Positions 32,283-44,795 of a stretch of DNA of 64,000 bases are shown here, in pieces. The notes below the pieces were generated by a model. That model did not search any database. It was given only the letters and a program-made list of their open reading frames with translations, and was not told the DNA's origin. How positions within the stretch are numbered: the stretch's first letter is position 1; every line of letters starts with the position of its first letter. Source of the DNA: Panopea generosa (lineage: Eukaryota > Mollusca > Bivalvia > Adapedonta > Hiatellidae); NCBI GenBank assembly GCA_029582155.1, contig CM055903.1, forward strand, positions 40,655,353 through 40,719,352, given 5' to 3'. The translations under genes and the position numbers were made by a program.

Positions 32283-32751
32283 AAACTTTACTTAAAGCAG
32301 TTAAATTGTATTACTTTTTAGTACGAATCGGACAGTGCCACAAGTGACACCTGGCTAAAGTGATATTTGGAGGGGTTTCCACTGAGAAGCCTCTAAACAC
32401 AGGTCAGACTGTACCATAAGTGTCCACAGATGAGGAGCTTTTACGGTCATGTTTGAAGTACATTATATAGTTAATTGTATATCAAGTTTGGGAGATGATG
32501 AAGAATGAGAACTATTTGATACTTCACTTAACAGTAGCTGTATCACATGTCACAGTATAATATCTGTGTAAGAATATAGCCAGTGAGGCAGTCAGATACA
32601 GTTTTGATCACATATAATTGTCAGTTTCTATTTTAGATCCTTCCCATACTTTTGTGTGGAGAAAATCAATATTTGCATGATCACAGTCACCAACATCAGG
32701 CCTGGTTGGCACATATCTCGCAGATTTTAAATCATATAATATTGTATAATG

Positions 32752-35010
32752 ATAGTAGCAACTGCAGTTGACAGCAATGACAGTAATATATAACTGGAAG
32801 CAATGACAGTGACAAATAGCTGGCAGCAATGAAAGTAACATATAACTGGCAGCAATGACAGTAAAATATAAAACTGGCAGCAATGACAGTAACATATAAC
32901 TGGCAACAATGGCAGTAACATATAGCTGGTAGCAATGACAGTTACATATAGCTGGCAGCAATGTTCATAACCTGTAACTGACAGTTGCAACAGCAACATA
33001 TAAATGGCAGCAATGTCAGTAACATATAGCTGGCAGCAATGACAGTAATATGTACCTGGCAGCAATGACAGTAACATAAAGCTGGCAGCAATGACAGTAA
33101 TATGTAACTGGCACTTGCAATAGAAATGTATAATGGCAGCAATGACAGTAACATATAGCTGGCAGCAATAACAGTAACATGTAACTGGCAGTTGCAACAG
33201 TAACATATAACTGGCAGCATGACAGTAACATATATCAAAGACAGTAACATGTAACTGGCAGTTGCAACAGTAACATATATCTGGCAGCAATGACAGTAAC
33301 ATATAGCTGGCAGCAATGACAGTAACAAAACTGGCAGCAATGACAGTAACATACAGCTGGCAACAATGACAGTAACATATAACTGGCAACAATGACAGTA
33401 ACATAACTGACAGCAATTACAGTAACATATAATTGGCAGCAATGACAGTAACATACAGCTGGCAACAATGACAGTAACATATAACTGGCAGCAATGACAG
33501 TAACATATAATTGGCAGCAATGACAGTAACATACAGTTGGCAACAATGACAGTAACACATAACTGGCAACAATGACAGTAACATGTAACTGGCAGTTAAA
33601 ACAGTAACATATAGCTGGCAGCAATGACAGTAACATATATCAAAGACAGTAACATGTAACTGGCAGTTGCAACAGTAACATATATCTGGCAGCAATGACA
33701 GTAACATATAGCTGGCAGCAATGACAGTAACAAAACTGGCAGCAATGACAGTAACATACAGCTGGCAACAATGACAGTAACATATAACTGGCAACAATGA
33801 CAGTAACATATAACTGACAGCAATGACAGTAACATATAATTGGCAGCAATGACAGTAACATACAGCTGGCAACAATGACAGTAACATATAACTGGCAGCA
33901 ATGACAGTAACATATAATTGGCAGCAATGACAGTAACATACAGTTGGCAACAATGACAGTAACACATAACTGGCAACAATGACAGTAACATGTAACTGGC
34001 AGTTAAAACAGTAACATATAGCTGGCAGCAATGACAGTAACATATAGCTGGCAGCAATGACAGTAACATGTAACTAGTGGTTGCAACAGTAACATATAGC
34101 TGGCAGCAATGACAGTAACATGTAACTGGTGGTTGCAACAGTAACATATAGCTGGCAGCAATGACAGTAACATGTAACTGGCAGTTGCAACAGTAACAAA
34201 AAGCTGGCAACAATGACAGTTACATGAAACTGGCAGTTGCAACAGTAACATATAACTGGCAGCAATGACAGTAACATGTAACTGGCAGTTGCAACAGTAA
34301 CATACAACTGGCAGCAATGACAGTAACATGTAACTGGCAGTTGCAACAGTTACATACAACTGGCAGCAATGACAGTAACATGTAACTGGCAGTTGCAACA
34401 GTAACATACAACTGGCAGCAATGACAGTAACATGTAACTGGCAGTTGCAACAGTAACATACAACTGGCAGCAATGACAGTAACATGTAACTGGCAGTTGC
34501 AACAGTAACATACAACTGGCAGCAATGACAGTAACATGTAACTGGAAGATGCAACAGTAACATACAACTGGCAGCAATGACAGTAACATGTAACTGGCAG
34601 TTGCAACAATAACATACAACTGGCAGCAATGACAGTAACATGTAACTGGCAGTTGCAACAGTAACATATAACTGGCAGCAATGACAGTTACATAGCTGGC
34701 AGCAATCACAGTAACATATAGCTGGCAGCAATGACAGTTACATAGCTGGCAGCAATGACAGTAACATATAGCTGGCAGCAATGACAGTAACATAGCTGGC
34801 AGCAATGACAGTAACATAGCTGGCAGCAATCACAGTAACATATAGCTGGCAGCAATGACAATAACATAGCTGGCAGCAATGACAGTAACATAGCTGGCAG
34901 CAATAACAGTAACATAGCTGACAGCAATGACAGTAACATATAGCTGGCAGCAATGACAATAACATAGCTGGCAGCAATGACAGTAACATATCTGGCAGCA
35001 ATGACAGTAA
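32752..35010. repeat. 24/26-bp minisatellite, 2.3 kb
   Basis: Units are AGCTGGCAGCAATGACAGTA with ACATAT. A 52-bp dimer form uses GGCAGTTGCAACAGTAACAT, and a shortened 24-bp form lies at the right end. A marker (ATATATCAAAGACAG) recurs near 33229 and 33637, so about 407 bp was copied as a block. All long Cys/Tyr-rich frames here (ICYCHCCQLYVTV type) are shadows of the repeat. Confidence 0.93.
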
Positions 35011-35021
35011 CAACTTATGCT

Positions 35022-35100
35022 AGGCAGTACTGCAATGGATAGTGTTGGTCACTTACGCTAGAGGTTAAGGGTCCAATCCCCAGCTCCACCCCATTACCTC
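35022..35100 (+). mobile_element. SINE E-like tRNA head at the array edge
   Basis: TGCTAGGCAGTACTGCAATG, GATAGTGTTGGTCAC and box B-like GGGTCCAATCCCC. It joins the minisatellite directly, and its GGCAGTACTGCAATGG resembles the array unit GGCAGCAATGACAG. Confidence 0.5.
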
Positions 35101-38079
35101 TATAGCTGTTAGCAGCATTATTACACATGGTTGGCAGTGGTAGTTGCCAGCAGTAACTGAATCCAACAGTAACCAGTAATAGTTAAGCAGAGCAACAACT
35201 GTCTAACACAATGTCATTTTATGGACAAAACATTTTAAGGTAATTGCTTGGCAAAATTATTTTTCTAAACAAACTGATGGCAGTCTGAACTATTAAAACA
35301 ATGAAAAAATATATTCTAGTCAACAGCAGAATCCCGCTGACGAATCATGCAATATTTATTTATATAGCCATTACTAACAGTCACGATATTTAATAAGCCA
35401 TTGTCCATATATTAGTAAAAAGGAAAATAAAAAACATTATCGCAGCTATAAAACAAACTTCAAAGGACTGCAAACCATTATTGTATTTTTTACTTCAATA
35501 ATTTTATTGATTTTATGTCTTTTAATGTTATATAAATGTCCAATCAATGGCAATTTGACAGTTGACTTTTAGGTCACAAAGAATTTTTTTTATCAGGAAT
35601 TTGAAACTACCCCAAAACAAGATGTTACTATAGTAGAAAGTGGACCCCTGACAAGTGTCAACCCCCTAAGGTAATTAAAGTAATACAGCCGCAATTAAAT
35701 TATTTTCTACTGTTAAATCTTCATCCATCGAACTTCAGAAAATATATTAGCACCAGATTGTGCATGTAATTCACTGTTCACCATTTTATTGATGACAGTT
35801 GGCATTTTGGGTATCTAATATATCTAATCTTTAATTAGGTGATTACAGGAAATGATATTAACCAGTATAATAGAACACAAGCTATTTTTTGGCAACTCAT
35901 CATTCTTATTTTAGTAATTATCTTTGATGCCATAATTCAAAATTAAATCACAAGTTTCGAGAGTGGACGCATGCAGGCACTTAGCCTGGCATACTCAGAT
36001 ACTCTGCCGAGTAATATCGGAAACCAAAGCCTACATATTGAAAATGCTATAAAGTTGAGAGAATATATTTCTAAACATTTCTGTGGGGGAAGTTCCCCTG
36101 GACTCCCACAAGTGGAAGTGGAGCCATCTTTGCACACCCTGCATGGAGTAACTTGCCACGCTCCTGGCATGTGAAAACAGGTTTTGTCAAAAGCTCTTAA
36201 AACACTATTCCCAATCCTGCCACTACTAACACAGTGTCACATTATGACCTCTTTCCAAATATCATTACCTAACAATAATATTCCCTATATGACTTATAAA
36301 TACAAGTTAATCCAAATCTAAAATAACTGTTTGTAAATATCCAAATACTGATACAACAGCTCTCTTTCTCTTTCTATGTTTTTTTTATACCGTCAGATAA
36401 TCTAGTTTAAAGATGTTGAGAGTACTCACAAATTGTCACGGTGACCAAATCTAACAATTAAGATTTTTTTTGGGTTAACTTTAATTTCCATTAAGTTTTA
36501 TCATGTTGAAAGCATTACACAACAAGGCACTGCTTAAACAAGCATGTCCGATATTTAGTATTCATTTTAATCCCTATATTTGTGTACATATATAAATCTG
36601 GTAAATCCTATATGTACAATAATACATAACAAGCATCAATTCAGGTCCACTGCTGGTTAATCCATATTGATTTCTCTATGAATTATGCATACATCCACCA
36701 GGTAAATGGTTGCCCGTGGTGATTAGCCCAACACCTGTCGTACCCAGAAACTCTCTCTCATACAATGTCCTCAAATACAGGAGCAAGTCTAGAGAGTGAA
36801 AATGAAAGTCAAAAATACACATCGGTCCTAATTTCCACGCGTTTAAAACTGTAGAAGTAAAACCAGTTAGAGATTTAGGAGGAAGCAGCTCATGGAGTTG
36901 CTGGAATGATGCTTTCCCACATTAAATATCTCAAAAGGTTTTATATGGAAAAGCCAATAAAGGACAAACTGAAACATTCAATAAAACTGTCTATGAAAAA
37001 CGTAAACATTGCCATAAATTTGTCAGACGTTCCTTGAAAATATCTTGCCGATAGATGTCTCAGAAATTTACCAAATTCCATATCCGATAGAAACGAAGTG
37101 ATTTAATAGGTGGTTTACACCTGCCTAAAAATCTCAAATTGACTCATGGAGATTTTTTATCAAAGGTTACTTTGTGAACTGCTGCCCTAATTGTTAAATG
37201 TATATTAGTATATATTATGTACCGACAGACATTTGTAGCACTCTAATGACTCTTTCCCACCTTAGGTGTATTATTTGTTACCAACAATGTACAAACTTAT
37301 TAAATAGCCTATAGGAGGATCTAGGTCTACATTGTTTGCAAGTGTTTATCATTTATGTGAACAAAAAGTTAAACCAAACATGTGTATCAAGAAACATCCA
37401 GCAATATAACAGATACTGGATCTGCATTGCAAATGAAGTACACTCAGGGGCTTTGAAAATGCACCACTAACATACAGGTAACTTAGTGCAGAAAATGTCA
37501 TATAATTTCAAAGAAAGTTTATATATATGTAAGAGTGCTAACTCTGTCTTCTACTGTCAAAATTTCATGACTGGGACTTGAGTTTTTGATGCATTTATTT
37601 TCATTTTTCCAAGCTACCCCCAAAAGTGAAAATTCACAGGCATCAATAACGAGTGCATGTATCCAGTATATAAACCCCACACAAGAAACATCAGATCTAC
37701 TGGATCTGCACTGCAAATGTAGTATAAAAGAATGATAAAGAAAAGAAAAAGAAAAAGGATTTTTTAGCTGGCAACATCTGTTCATTCCTGATTACTGTTT
37801 CATTATCACCCACAGGGAGCTGGAAGTTGTCAAATTAAATGGGCGAACAAACAGTTATGTTTATTCCTTTTCTGGATTTTGATGGGGGAAGTTTGCAGAC
37901 TGCATGTTGGGAAATAATTAATATCAATAATGGCACAGCCATTCTCAACTATATTAATTCTGCCTTTTGAATTAAATTTCATCACTTTTGATAGCAAAGA
38001 GAAAATGAATAATGGCGATTGACATTTTAGTTTAGTTAATAATAATTTGTTTTTGTTTTAATTAGGAAGAATGTATGAG
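35101..38079. other. No gene recognised
   Basis: AT-rich sequence. A 67-codon plus frame at 35971-36174 and a minus frame over the same bases look like part of a decayed dispersed repeat rather than a gene. I see no tRNA heads, element ends or splice-supported exons. Confidence 0.45.
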
Positions 38080-38216
38080 TCTGCTTCCTCGGTAGAAGTC
38101 CAGTACTAAGTGTTGTTTTTTTAGGCACTGGGTCAAGCTGGGGATCTAACATACAACATGTAGTGTAAGCTGCCAACACTTATCCACTGTGCTACCGCTC
38201 AGTTAACATAATAATG
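38080..38216 (-). mobile_element. SINE E-like element
   Basis: The minus strand reads GAGCGGTAGCACAGTGGATA, AGTGTTGGCAGCTTACAC and box B-like TGTTAGATCCCC, then a short body with a T/A run. Confidence 0.55.
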
Positions 38217-39629
38217 AAGTTTTTATTTTCTCCAAGAAGTGCTGTAACACATTAACTGCATCCATTTTAAAGGGACCGGCGGAAATTTTGAAATCGCTCT
38301 TTACTCATGTTCACACATAATAAATACACCAATCTTTACATCTATGGACGTGGAACTATACAGAGATATGCCAGTCTGGAAATTCTTATTTAATTAAGAA
38401 AGTAGTAGCATTTTCAATGAAACTATTTATGCCCGTGCCATTCACTGAAGGAGCGTGAAGTGTTACAACTGTCCGTGCATGTGTGCTTCCGACGTAAAAG
38501 TTATTTGCCAATGTCGGTCAAATGTTACAGGAGTTATGCATCCTTTTTTACTTAATCTGAAGTACACCAGTTCTGCATATTACTACTTCTTGAAAACTTG
38601 CCATAAATGGAAAAAAACACCACTCTTTCTAGTTCTGGCAATAACCAATTACACTATATCCCATTTTTTGACACCTGGTCTAACTACATATACTTATTAA
38701 ATGTTTATCATATCTAGGGATATTTTGCCCTAACTAACAAATCCGGACTCCATGATGAGGGGTTCCCCTGGAATGTTCGACGGACTGGGACTAACAAACC
38801 TTAGAATCACACACACAACTGCTAAATGCCATTACCGGAAAACCAGACTACATCGTAAGTGCGTATGATGACACTATAGATCTTTGCACGCGGTAACCAG
38901 AAAACCAGACATGCAGACTGCTTAACAAACCAGAGCACCACCCACACAATCAATAGCATCATTTCCATAAATTCAACATTTATTGTTCCATCAATTTAAA
39001 CATTAGCAATTTCCTCTTATACATGTTTTATTCCATTTCACTTATTTACCAAAAGAACAAAATTGATAATGTCCCATCAATTTAAATATTATTTACTTCC
39101 TCTAAAACATACCGTATATTTTTTATTTCCTTTCCATTTAATTACCAAAAACACAAAGCACTTTTCTTATCCAATTTCAAACTATTCATCCATAAGTACA
39201 ACCAAACACCCACAAGTATGACCTAACATCCACAAGTAGTTCCCTTACATTCACCGTAACCTGCTGTTGTTTTTATGACCCGATGATGATATCTATCGGT
39301 GTCACTATTCTATACTAATATCCAGATAGGGTAATCTATAATAGGATTTCCCACAACGAAAACAGATAAAAACATTACACAATTTAATAATCATATTAAC
39401 ATGGATGAGTAAGTCGATAATGCTGACAACAATCTAAAGGACAAAGTCGAACCTGAACATATCAATATAAGGCGTTTATGTTTAACGTGAAGTTTTGACT
39501 GGTACAGAAATGACAGATTCCAAAAATTGAGTTTCAACTCTGATGCAGAATGGTGCAGGACATAATTCAAAATTTGCATATGTGTCATAGTGTGAACGTA
39601 ACCAACTAGGAGAAAAATGTATGTAAGCG

Positions 39630-39705
39630 GTCTGGTTAGCTCAGTTGGTAGAGCATTCACCCTGTCAGAGAAGGGTTCCAGGTTCAAGTCTCTGACTGGC
39701 TTCAT
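39630..39705 (+). mobile_element. tRNA-like SINE head or tRNA pseudogene
   Basis: GGTTAGCTCAGTTGGTAGAG (box A) and CCAGGTTCAAGTCTC (box B) with tRNA-like spacing. The T-arm and acceptor arms do not pair well, so it is called SINE head or pseudogene rather than a working tRNA. Confidence 0.55.
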
Positions 39706-39773
39706 AGGTTACGTAAACACTGTGACACATACACCATTGTTTACCCAAATCAGCATGTTGAGGGGTGAAAGTA

Positions 39774-39819
39774 AAAAAGGTCTAAGTGCTTCTTTATTTA
39801 TATGCACTTAGACCTTTTT
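39774..39819. repeat. Perfect 16-bp hairpin
   Basis: The arms AAAAAGGTCTAAGTGC (39774-39789) and its exact complement (39804-39819) surround a 14-base loop. It sits just after the tRNA-like head. Confidence 0.9.
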
Positions 39820-39847
39820 CACATCGAATAACCTGCCTACTTATCTG

Positions 39848-39915
39848 TGGCTCTCAGTCCGCCAATTCAAAATTAAAACCCCCTTCTAAATGATAATGGA
39901 ATGATCCGAAACCAG
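39848..39915 (+). repeat. 60-bp dispersed module
   Basis: CTCTCAGTCCGCCAATTCAA, then CCCCCTTCTAAATGATAATG and GAATGATC. Related to the modules at 16380 and 20195. Confidence 0.55.
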
Positions 39916-41045
39916 ACATGGAAGAGTCTAATATAAGTTCAGGAGGTAAAACAGGACATATTTTTAGTCAGTATAAATAACATACTTGGCAATATGGAAT
40001 ACAATGTGTACAACTCTTACCAGTATTGCAAACAGTTGCAAATCAATATAAACATGACAAGATCAAATTCTAGTTTCAACACTTTTCAAATTCTATACTA
40101 AAAATGTGTCAATAGGACACAGATGCCCCTGCTATGGTAGTAAATATTACAAAAGATAATGTCGAAAAAAGGCAATAATTTCTGTAAATTTTTACTGATT
40201 AGGCAAAACTGTGACCTACCAGGAAATGCCTACTCCAGGGGTATACCAGATATTCATAAAGTTCTGTTTAAGATTAAAAGCAAAAGAACTTCCAGATATC
40301 TACAAAGTAAATATACAAGTCAATATTCAGACACCAGAGTTCAGGTTCTAGTTAATGAAAATATTGATCTTTCACATTTCGGTGTCATAATTGAATTTTT
40401 CTGGTCTGTAGTTTGAATAAAGAAAACAATCTCTATCGGTCAGAAATAATGTTTTTATATCTGCACTGATCGGAAGGTGGATTATAAAAACAGGCTTAGA
40501 AAGTTAGAAAGATCAGCCATCACTGTATTACTCAGCAATTAATGTTTTCGTAACAGGGTTTTACAAAAATGTTAACACATTATATGTCAATTTGGTTGGC
40601 AGTTTTATAGATGGAGGTATTACAACTACAAATGCATATTAACCAACCAATATACATAGAAGCACTGACCAGCTGCAAATAAATGTCAATTAATAGTTGG
40701 ACTGTAACATCATTCAAGACCATAGGCGAGTATGCAGTAATGCTATGAGTATTACTTTGGGAATGCAGTATTGCTTTGAGAATACAGTATTCTTTTGAGT
40801 ATGCAGTATTGCTATGAGTATTACTGTGGTTATTTGAAAGCTTTGAAGAGAAGCTTGAATTCTACCGCTACACATCCTCTCAGTGGATTCTACAAAAACT
40901 CACTATTGTAAAAATACAGTTGTATTGTATTGTGCAATCTTCAACACCATTATCAAGTCTTTCAGTGATATCAGGACGTTGCCTACTTCAGAAAGAATTA
41001 CAGATACTAAAATGTCATAGACACGTCTCGGTACCCCACTCTTTG
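39916..41045. other. No gene recognised
   Basis: AT-rich. A small imperfect tandem of GAGTATGCAGTATTGCTATG units lies at 40735-40830. A short frame at 40159-40416 has no recognised domain. Confidence 0.45.
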
Positions 41046-42150
41046 TAGAGCATGTGGTCCAGTGGTAGAGCACTGAATCCAGAACCAGGGACCCATGGGT
41101 TAAATCCTCAGCCTCAACTATGTGCAATGTCCTTGAGCAATACACTTCATCCGTATATATGCATAGTACCGGATCTACACAGAAATACTTAGAGAGTGTG
41201 GTCCGCATATGCATAGTACTGGTTCTACACAGAAATACTTAGAGAGTGTGGTCCGTATTTGCATAGTACTGGTTCTACACAGAAATACTTAAGAGAGTGT
41301 GGTCCGTATTTGCATAGTACTGGTTCTACACAGAAATACTTAGAGAGTGTGGTCCACATATGCATAGTACTGGTTCTACACAGAAATACTTAGAGAGTGT
41401 GGTCCGTATTTGCATAGTACTGGTTCTACACAGAAATACTTAGAGAGTGTGGTCCGTATTTGCATAGTACTGGTTCTACACAGAAATACTTAGAGAGTGT
41501 GGTCCACATATGCATAGTACTGGTTCTACACAGAAATACTTAGAGAGTGTGGTCTGTATTTGCATAGTACTGGTTCTACACAGAAATACTTAGAGAGTGT
41601 GGTCCACATATGCATAGTACTGGTTCTACACAGAAATACTTAGAGAGTGTGGTCCGTATATGCATAGTACTGGTTCTACACAGAAATACTTAGAGAGTGT
41701 GGTCCACATATGCATAGTACTGCTTCTACACAGAAATACTTAGAGAGTGTGGTCCGTATATGCATAGTACTGGTTCTACACAGAAATACTTAGAGAGTGT
41801 GGTCCACATATGCATAGTACTGGTTCTACACAGAAATACTTAGAGAGTGTGGTCCGTATTTGCATAGTACTGCTTCTACACAGAAATACTTAAGAGAGTG
41901 TGGTCCGCATATGGATAGTTCCAGATCTACACAGAAATACTTAGAGAGTGTTGTCTGTATATGCATAGTACTGGAACTACATAGAAATACTTAGAGAGTG
42001 TGGTCCGCATATGGATAGTACTGGAACTACATAGAAATACTTAGAGAGTGTGGTCCGTATTTGCATAGTACTGGAACTACATAGAAATACTTAGAAAGTG
42101 TGGTTTAAAGTTGTAAGAATTTGTTCCATAATCAATGTATAATAAATAAG
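41046..42150 (+). mobile_element. SINE B containing a 50-bp array
   Basis: The head (GCATGTGGTCCAGTGGTAGA, then GGGTTAAATCCTC and CCTTGAGCAATACACTTCAT) lies at 41046-41150. The tail (AAGTTGTAAGAATTTGTTCC, ATCAATGTATAATAAATAAG) lies at 42107-42150. The body segment between them is expanded in tandem. Removing the array would leave a SINE B of the size seen at 10885 and 16205. Confidence 0.87.
41151..42106. repeat. 50-bp minisatellite (~19 units) derived from SINE B body
   Basis: Units are GCATAGTACTGGTTCTACAC, AGAAATACTTAGAGAGTGTG and GTCCGTATTT. Alternating GTCCGTATTT and GTCCACATAT forms suggest dimer-level copying. The SINE B copy at 16205 carries the unexpanded equivalent (TTAGTACTGGTTCTACCCAG on the minus strand). 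Confidence 0.94.
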
Positions 42151-42761
42151 TTTTAAAAAAAAACAAAAACCCTTTTATATTCTACTAACACTTTTTAGAG
42201 CCAGTAATATCCACTAAATGCTGAGCATCAATTTAAGCAAACCAACTTCAACATATAGTATTATTTATAATCACTGCCACACAAAAAGGTATTTTAAAAC
42301 AAAGGACTGGTGCTAGAGGGCACACTGAAACACTAATAGGACCTCATACAGCATTGAAATTAGCTTCTAATGCCGCAAGCATAACTTTTGAAAGGACATA
42401 ATTACCATTTCCTTCAACATGGCAACCAGTTTCCAGAATTATACAGCATTATTTAATTATCCCTTCCCTGAACAAAGAAGATAAAAAATTGTCATTTTGA
42501 CAGTTCCCACCAAGCAGTGAACACATTAACAGAACTTAGGGGAACCAATAGACAAAAGAATGCAATTGAACATCCATGTGGTGAGAATGAGAAGTCAAAT
42601 ATCGTGACTGTTATTTATGGATATGTAACCATAGAAACCTATTACTGCCATGCTAATGTATCTCATTATCTTGAATTAAAAATTACATACATAATTAAAA
42701 ATATATACTGATATATAAATTTTCATCTCAGTTAGAATGGTAGCAGCATAGAAAATACATT
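42151..42761. other. No gene recognised
   Basis: AT-rich sequence with no visible element ends or exons. Confidence 0.45.
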
Positions 42762-43042
42762 TTGTTTGAATATTTAGCATCATGTTTATACCATCGAGGG
42801 CTAACAGACAATCAGTTAACCAAACCTTTCTCCTCAAATAACTTGACTCTGCGGTGCGAGACAATTGATAATGAGACGCAATTTTTTTATCGATCCATCT
42901 CAGCATGAAACTGGTAACTTTTCCACTTGAATCAGCGATGAGAAATGAAATCAATCATCACTGAGATTGTGGTCGGGCAAGGATTTGAACTTACGACTCC
43001 TGGATCGATAGTCAGACACGCTACTGACCAAAACATGTTCAG
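42762..43042 (-). mobile_element. SINE A, rearranged copy
   Basis: Minus orientation. The body is interrupted: a GATAATGAGACGCAAT block occurs before the CTTTTCCACTTGAATCAGCG block instead of after it, so two partial copies or an internal shuffle are joined. The head ends GATAGTCAGACACGCTACTG. Confidence 0.72.
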
Positions 43043-43149
43043 TCTAGCTTGAATGGTATCCAGTCAATGTGTGAAATGTTAAGGATTTTGAACCTCCACC
43101 AAATAATCCAAGAGAAGTCTACAAACATTATCATACATGCATTTACATA

Positions 43150-43205
43150 TCAACAGAGGAAAGTGATCATGTGGCAGTGCCTTAGACCGCTCAGCCACGG
43201 AGGAC
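43150..43205 (-). mobile_element. SINE D head fragment
   Basis: The minus strand reads GTCCTCCGTGGCTGAGCGGT, CTAAGGCACTGCC and GATCACTTTCC. Only the tRNA-like 5' end is present. Confidence 0.65.
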
Positions 43206-43329
43206 CCTTGGTACCAAGTCCAGAAACTACAACCAAAATAGATATTTATCATGGATGGACACCTTCTAAACCCCAGACACAGTATCATTACAGCAAAGAT
43301 TTAAAATTTAACAATTGGCTTAAAATCAG

Positions 43330-44424
43330 AAAGGCTATTATAAAAAAAAAATAAAAAATCTGTGAGAAAACTCATCTTTGATATTGACTGTAGATCTTGA
43401 AGATGATGAATGGGAATGTCTCCTTCCCAGGAAAGATAATGGAATTAAACATGCATCTATGTACCACAGCAATAGCAGATAGCCAGACCAAAAACACAGA
43501 TAACCGAGCAGAAACTGTATTATCTGTGATTCAGTAGCCGAGTAAACTGCCGGCTAATTTACTTATACTCATCTATCGGGATGTAGCCAGATATATCCAG
43601 TAACTTTCTGGTACGTGGGAGAGATGTGGGAGAGATGCGAAGGATGATAGTCTGTAATTTGCTATTCACTTGGTACAAAAGAGTGACAAGATTAACAAGA
43701 ATTCTCATATTCTTTTATCTATTATGTGATTCAAAAGTTGCTGTTATATGCACAAATAATTTTCTAAATAGTTTTAGTGATGTTTATTTTACCAAGTTTC
43801 AACAATCACGAGAGAAAAGACATAAATTTGGTGGTCTTTGATCCGTGTCAACTCTCTCTTAGCATGATAAAGAACTATATTGAGAAACTCATAATTAATA
43901 AAAACTGGGCACATAATTTTTCAACTATCTATAAGGCTTTGATTTTTTACTAAAAAATTGATAAATATTAAAATACTAGTCAGAGCACTGCAATTCTTGT
44001 TAGTACAAGGGAGGTAACTTAATTTTGTTGTGCAAAATGCAATGCAAACATGAGTAGCTTCCCTTATATGAAAAATTGTGAATGAGTTCATTTTCAATAA
44101 TTTTTGTCCTGCTTGTAGGAAGATTCAAAAAATGTGTATGATGAATATTCATGATATATGAATTTGCATAGAACATGTACAAAGAAAGTTAACCATGAAT
44201 GTTAAACAATGTCACTTCCTTACACAAAAAGTTCTATACAATTTCAATAAAAGAATTACATCGAGAAAATATGAATATTTAAATACGACTTCTTAAATGC
44301 AGTAAAAAAAAAAAATATCAGGCTTTATCAATATTTTACAATTAGCAAACAACATATTTTCTCGATGTTAAAGTTTTTATGTTTTTATAGCTACTAAGCC
44401 CTTATAACCATAAGGATTTCTATT
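43330..44424. other. No gene recognised
   Basis: AT-rich sequence. AAGGGAGGTAACT near 44007 resembles a motif of small repeats seen often in molluscan DNA (from memory). Confidence 0.4.
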
Positions 44425-44795
44425 AAAACATGCCAAAGTAATTATATTGAAAAGAGATTTCCTAACTTGGCCTAAGCACCCAGTTAAACTGAAATAATGT
44501 TCCTGCTTACAATCGCAATTTTTTCTATTGAGTATCAAAATTAATGAGTCACGCAACTTCAATTAGATTTCCAATTTGATCCGGCATATTGGTAACAATA
44601 TTGTTGAATTTGGTGCATCTTCGAAAGAGTCATAATAGTGAGGTGAAGGTAGTCAAACATTGTGTGAATATTTATTTTTAGACTTAGGATTTCATTTCCA
44701 GTTCAGTTTAACCACTCCAGTTAAAATATACTTTTTTGTCACGATCTGGTGGATTTGAAATTCAAGATCATTCATGCATTAATTATATATGCTTA
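44425..44795 (+). repeat. ~350-bp dispersed repeat, copy 2
   Basis: Collinear with 26840-27195: GAGATTTCCTAACTTGGCC, TTTCCAATTTGATCC and TGGTGGATTTGAAAT in the same order. Confidence 0.6.

Noticed and set aside
32608-34829. Many Cys/Tyr-rich open frames of 90-242 codons
   Set aside because: All are shifted readings of the 24/26-bp minisatellite; no signal peptide, start context or non-repetitive part is seen.
35943-36174. Opposed 67- and 75-codon frames
   Set aside because: Gly/Pro/Ser-rich stretch resembling a decayed dispersed repeat; no host gene match.
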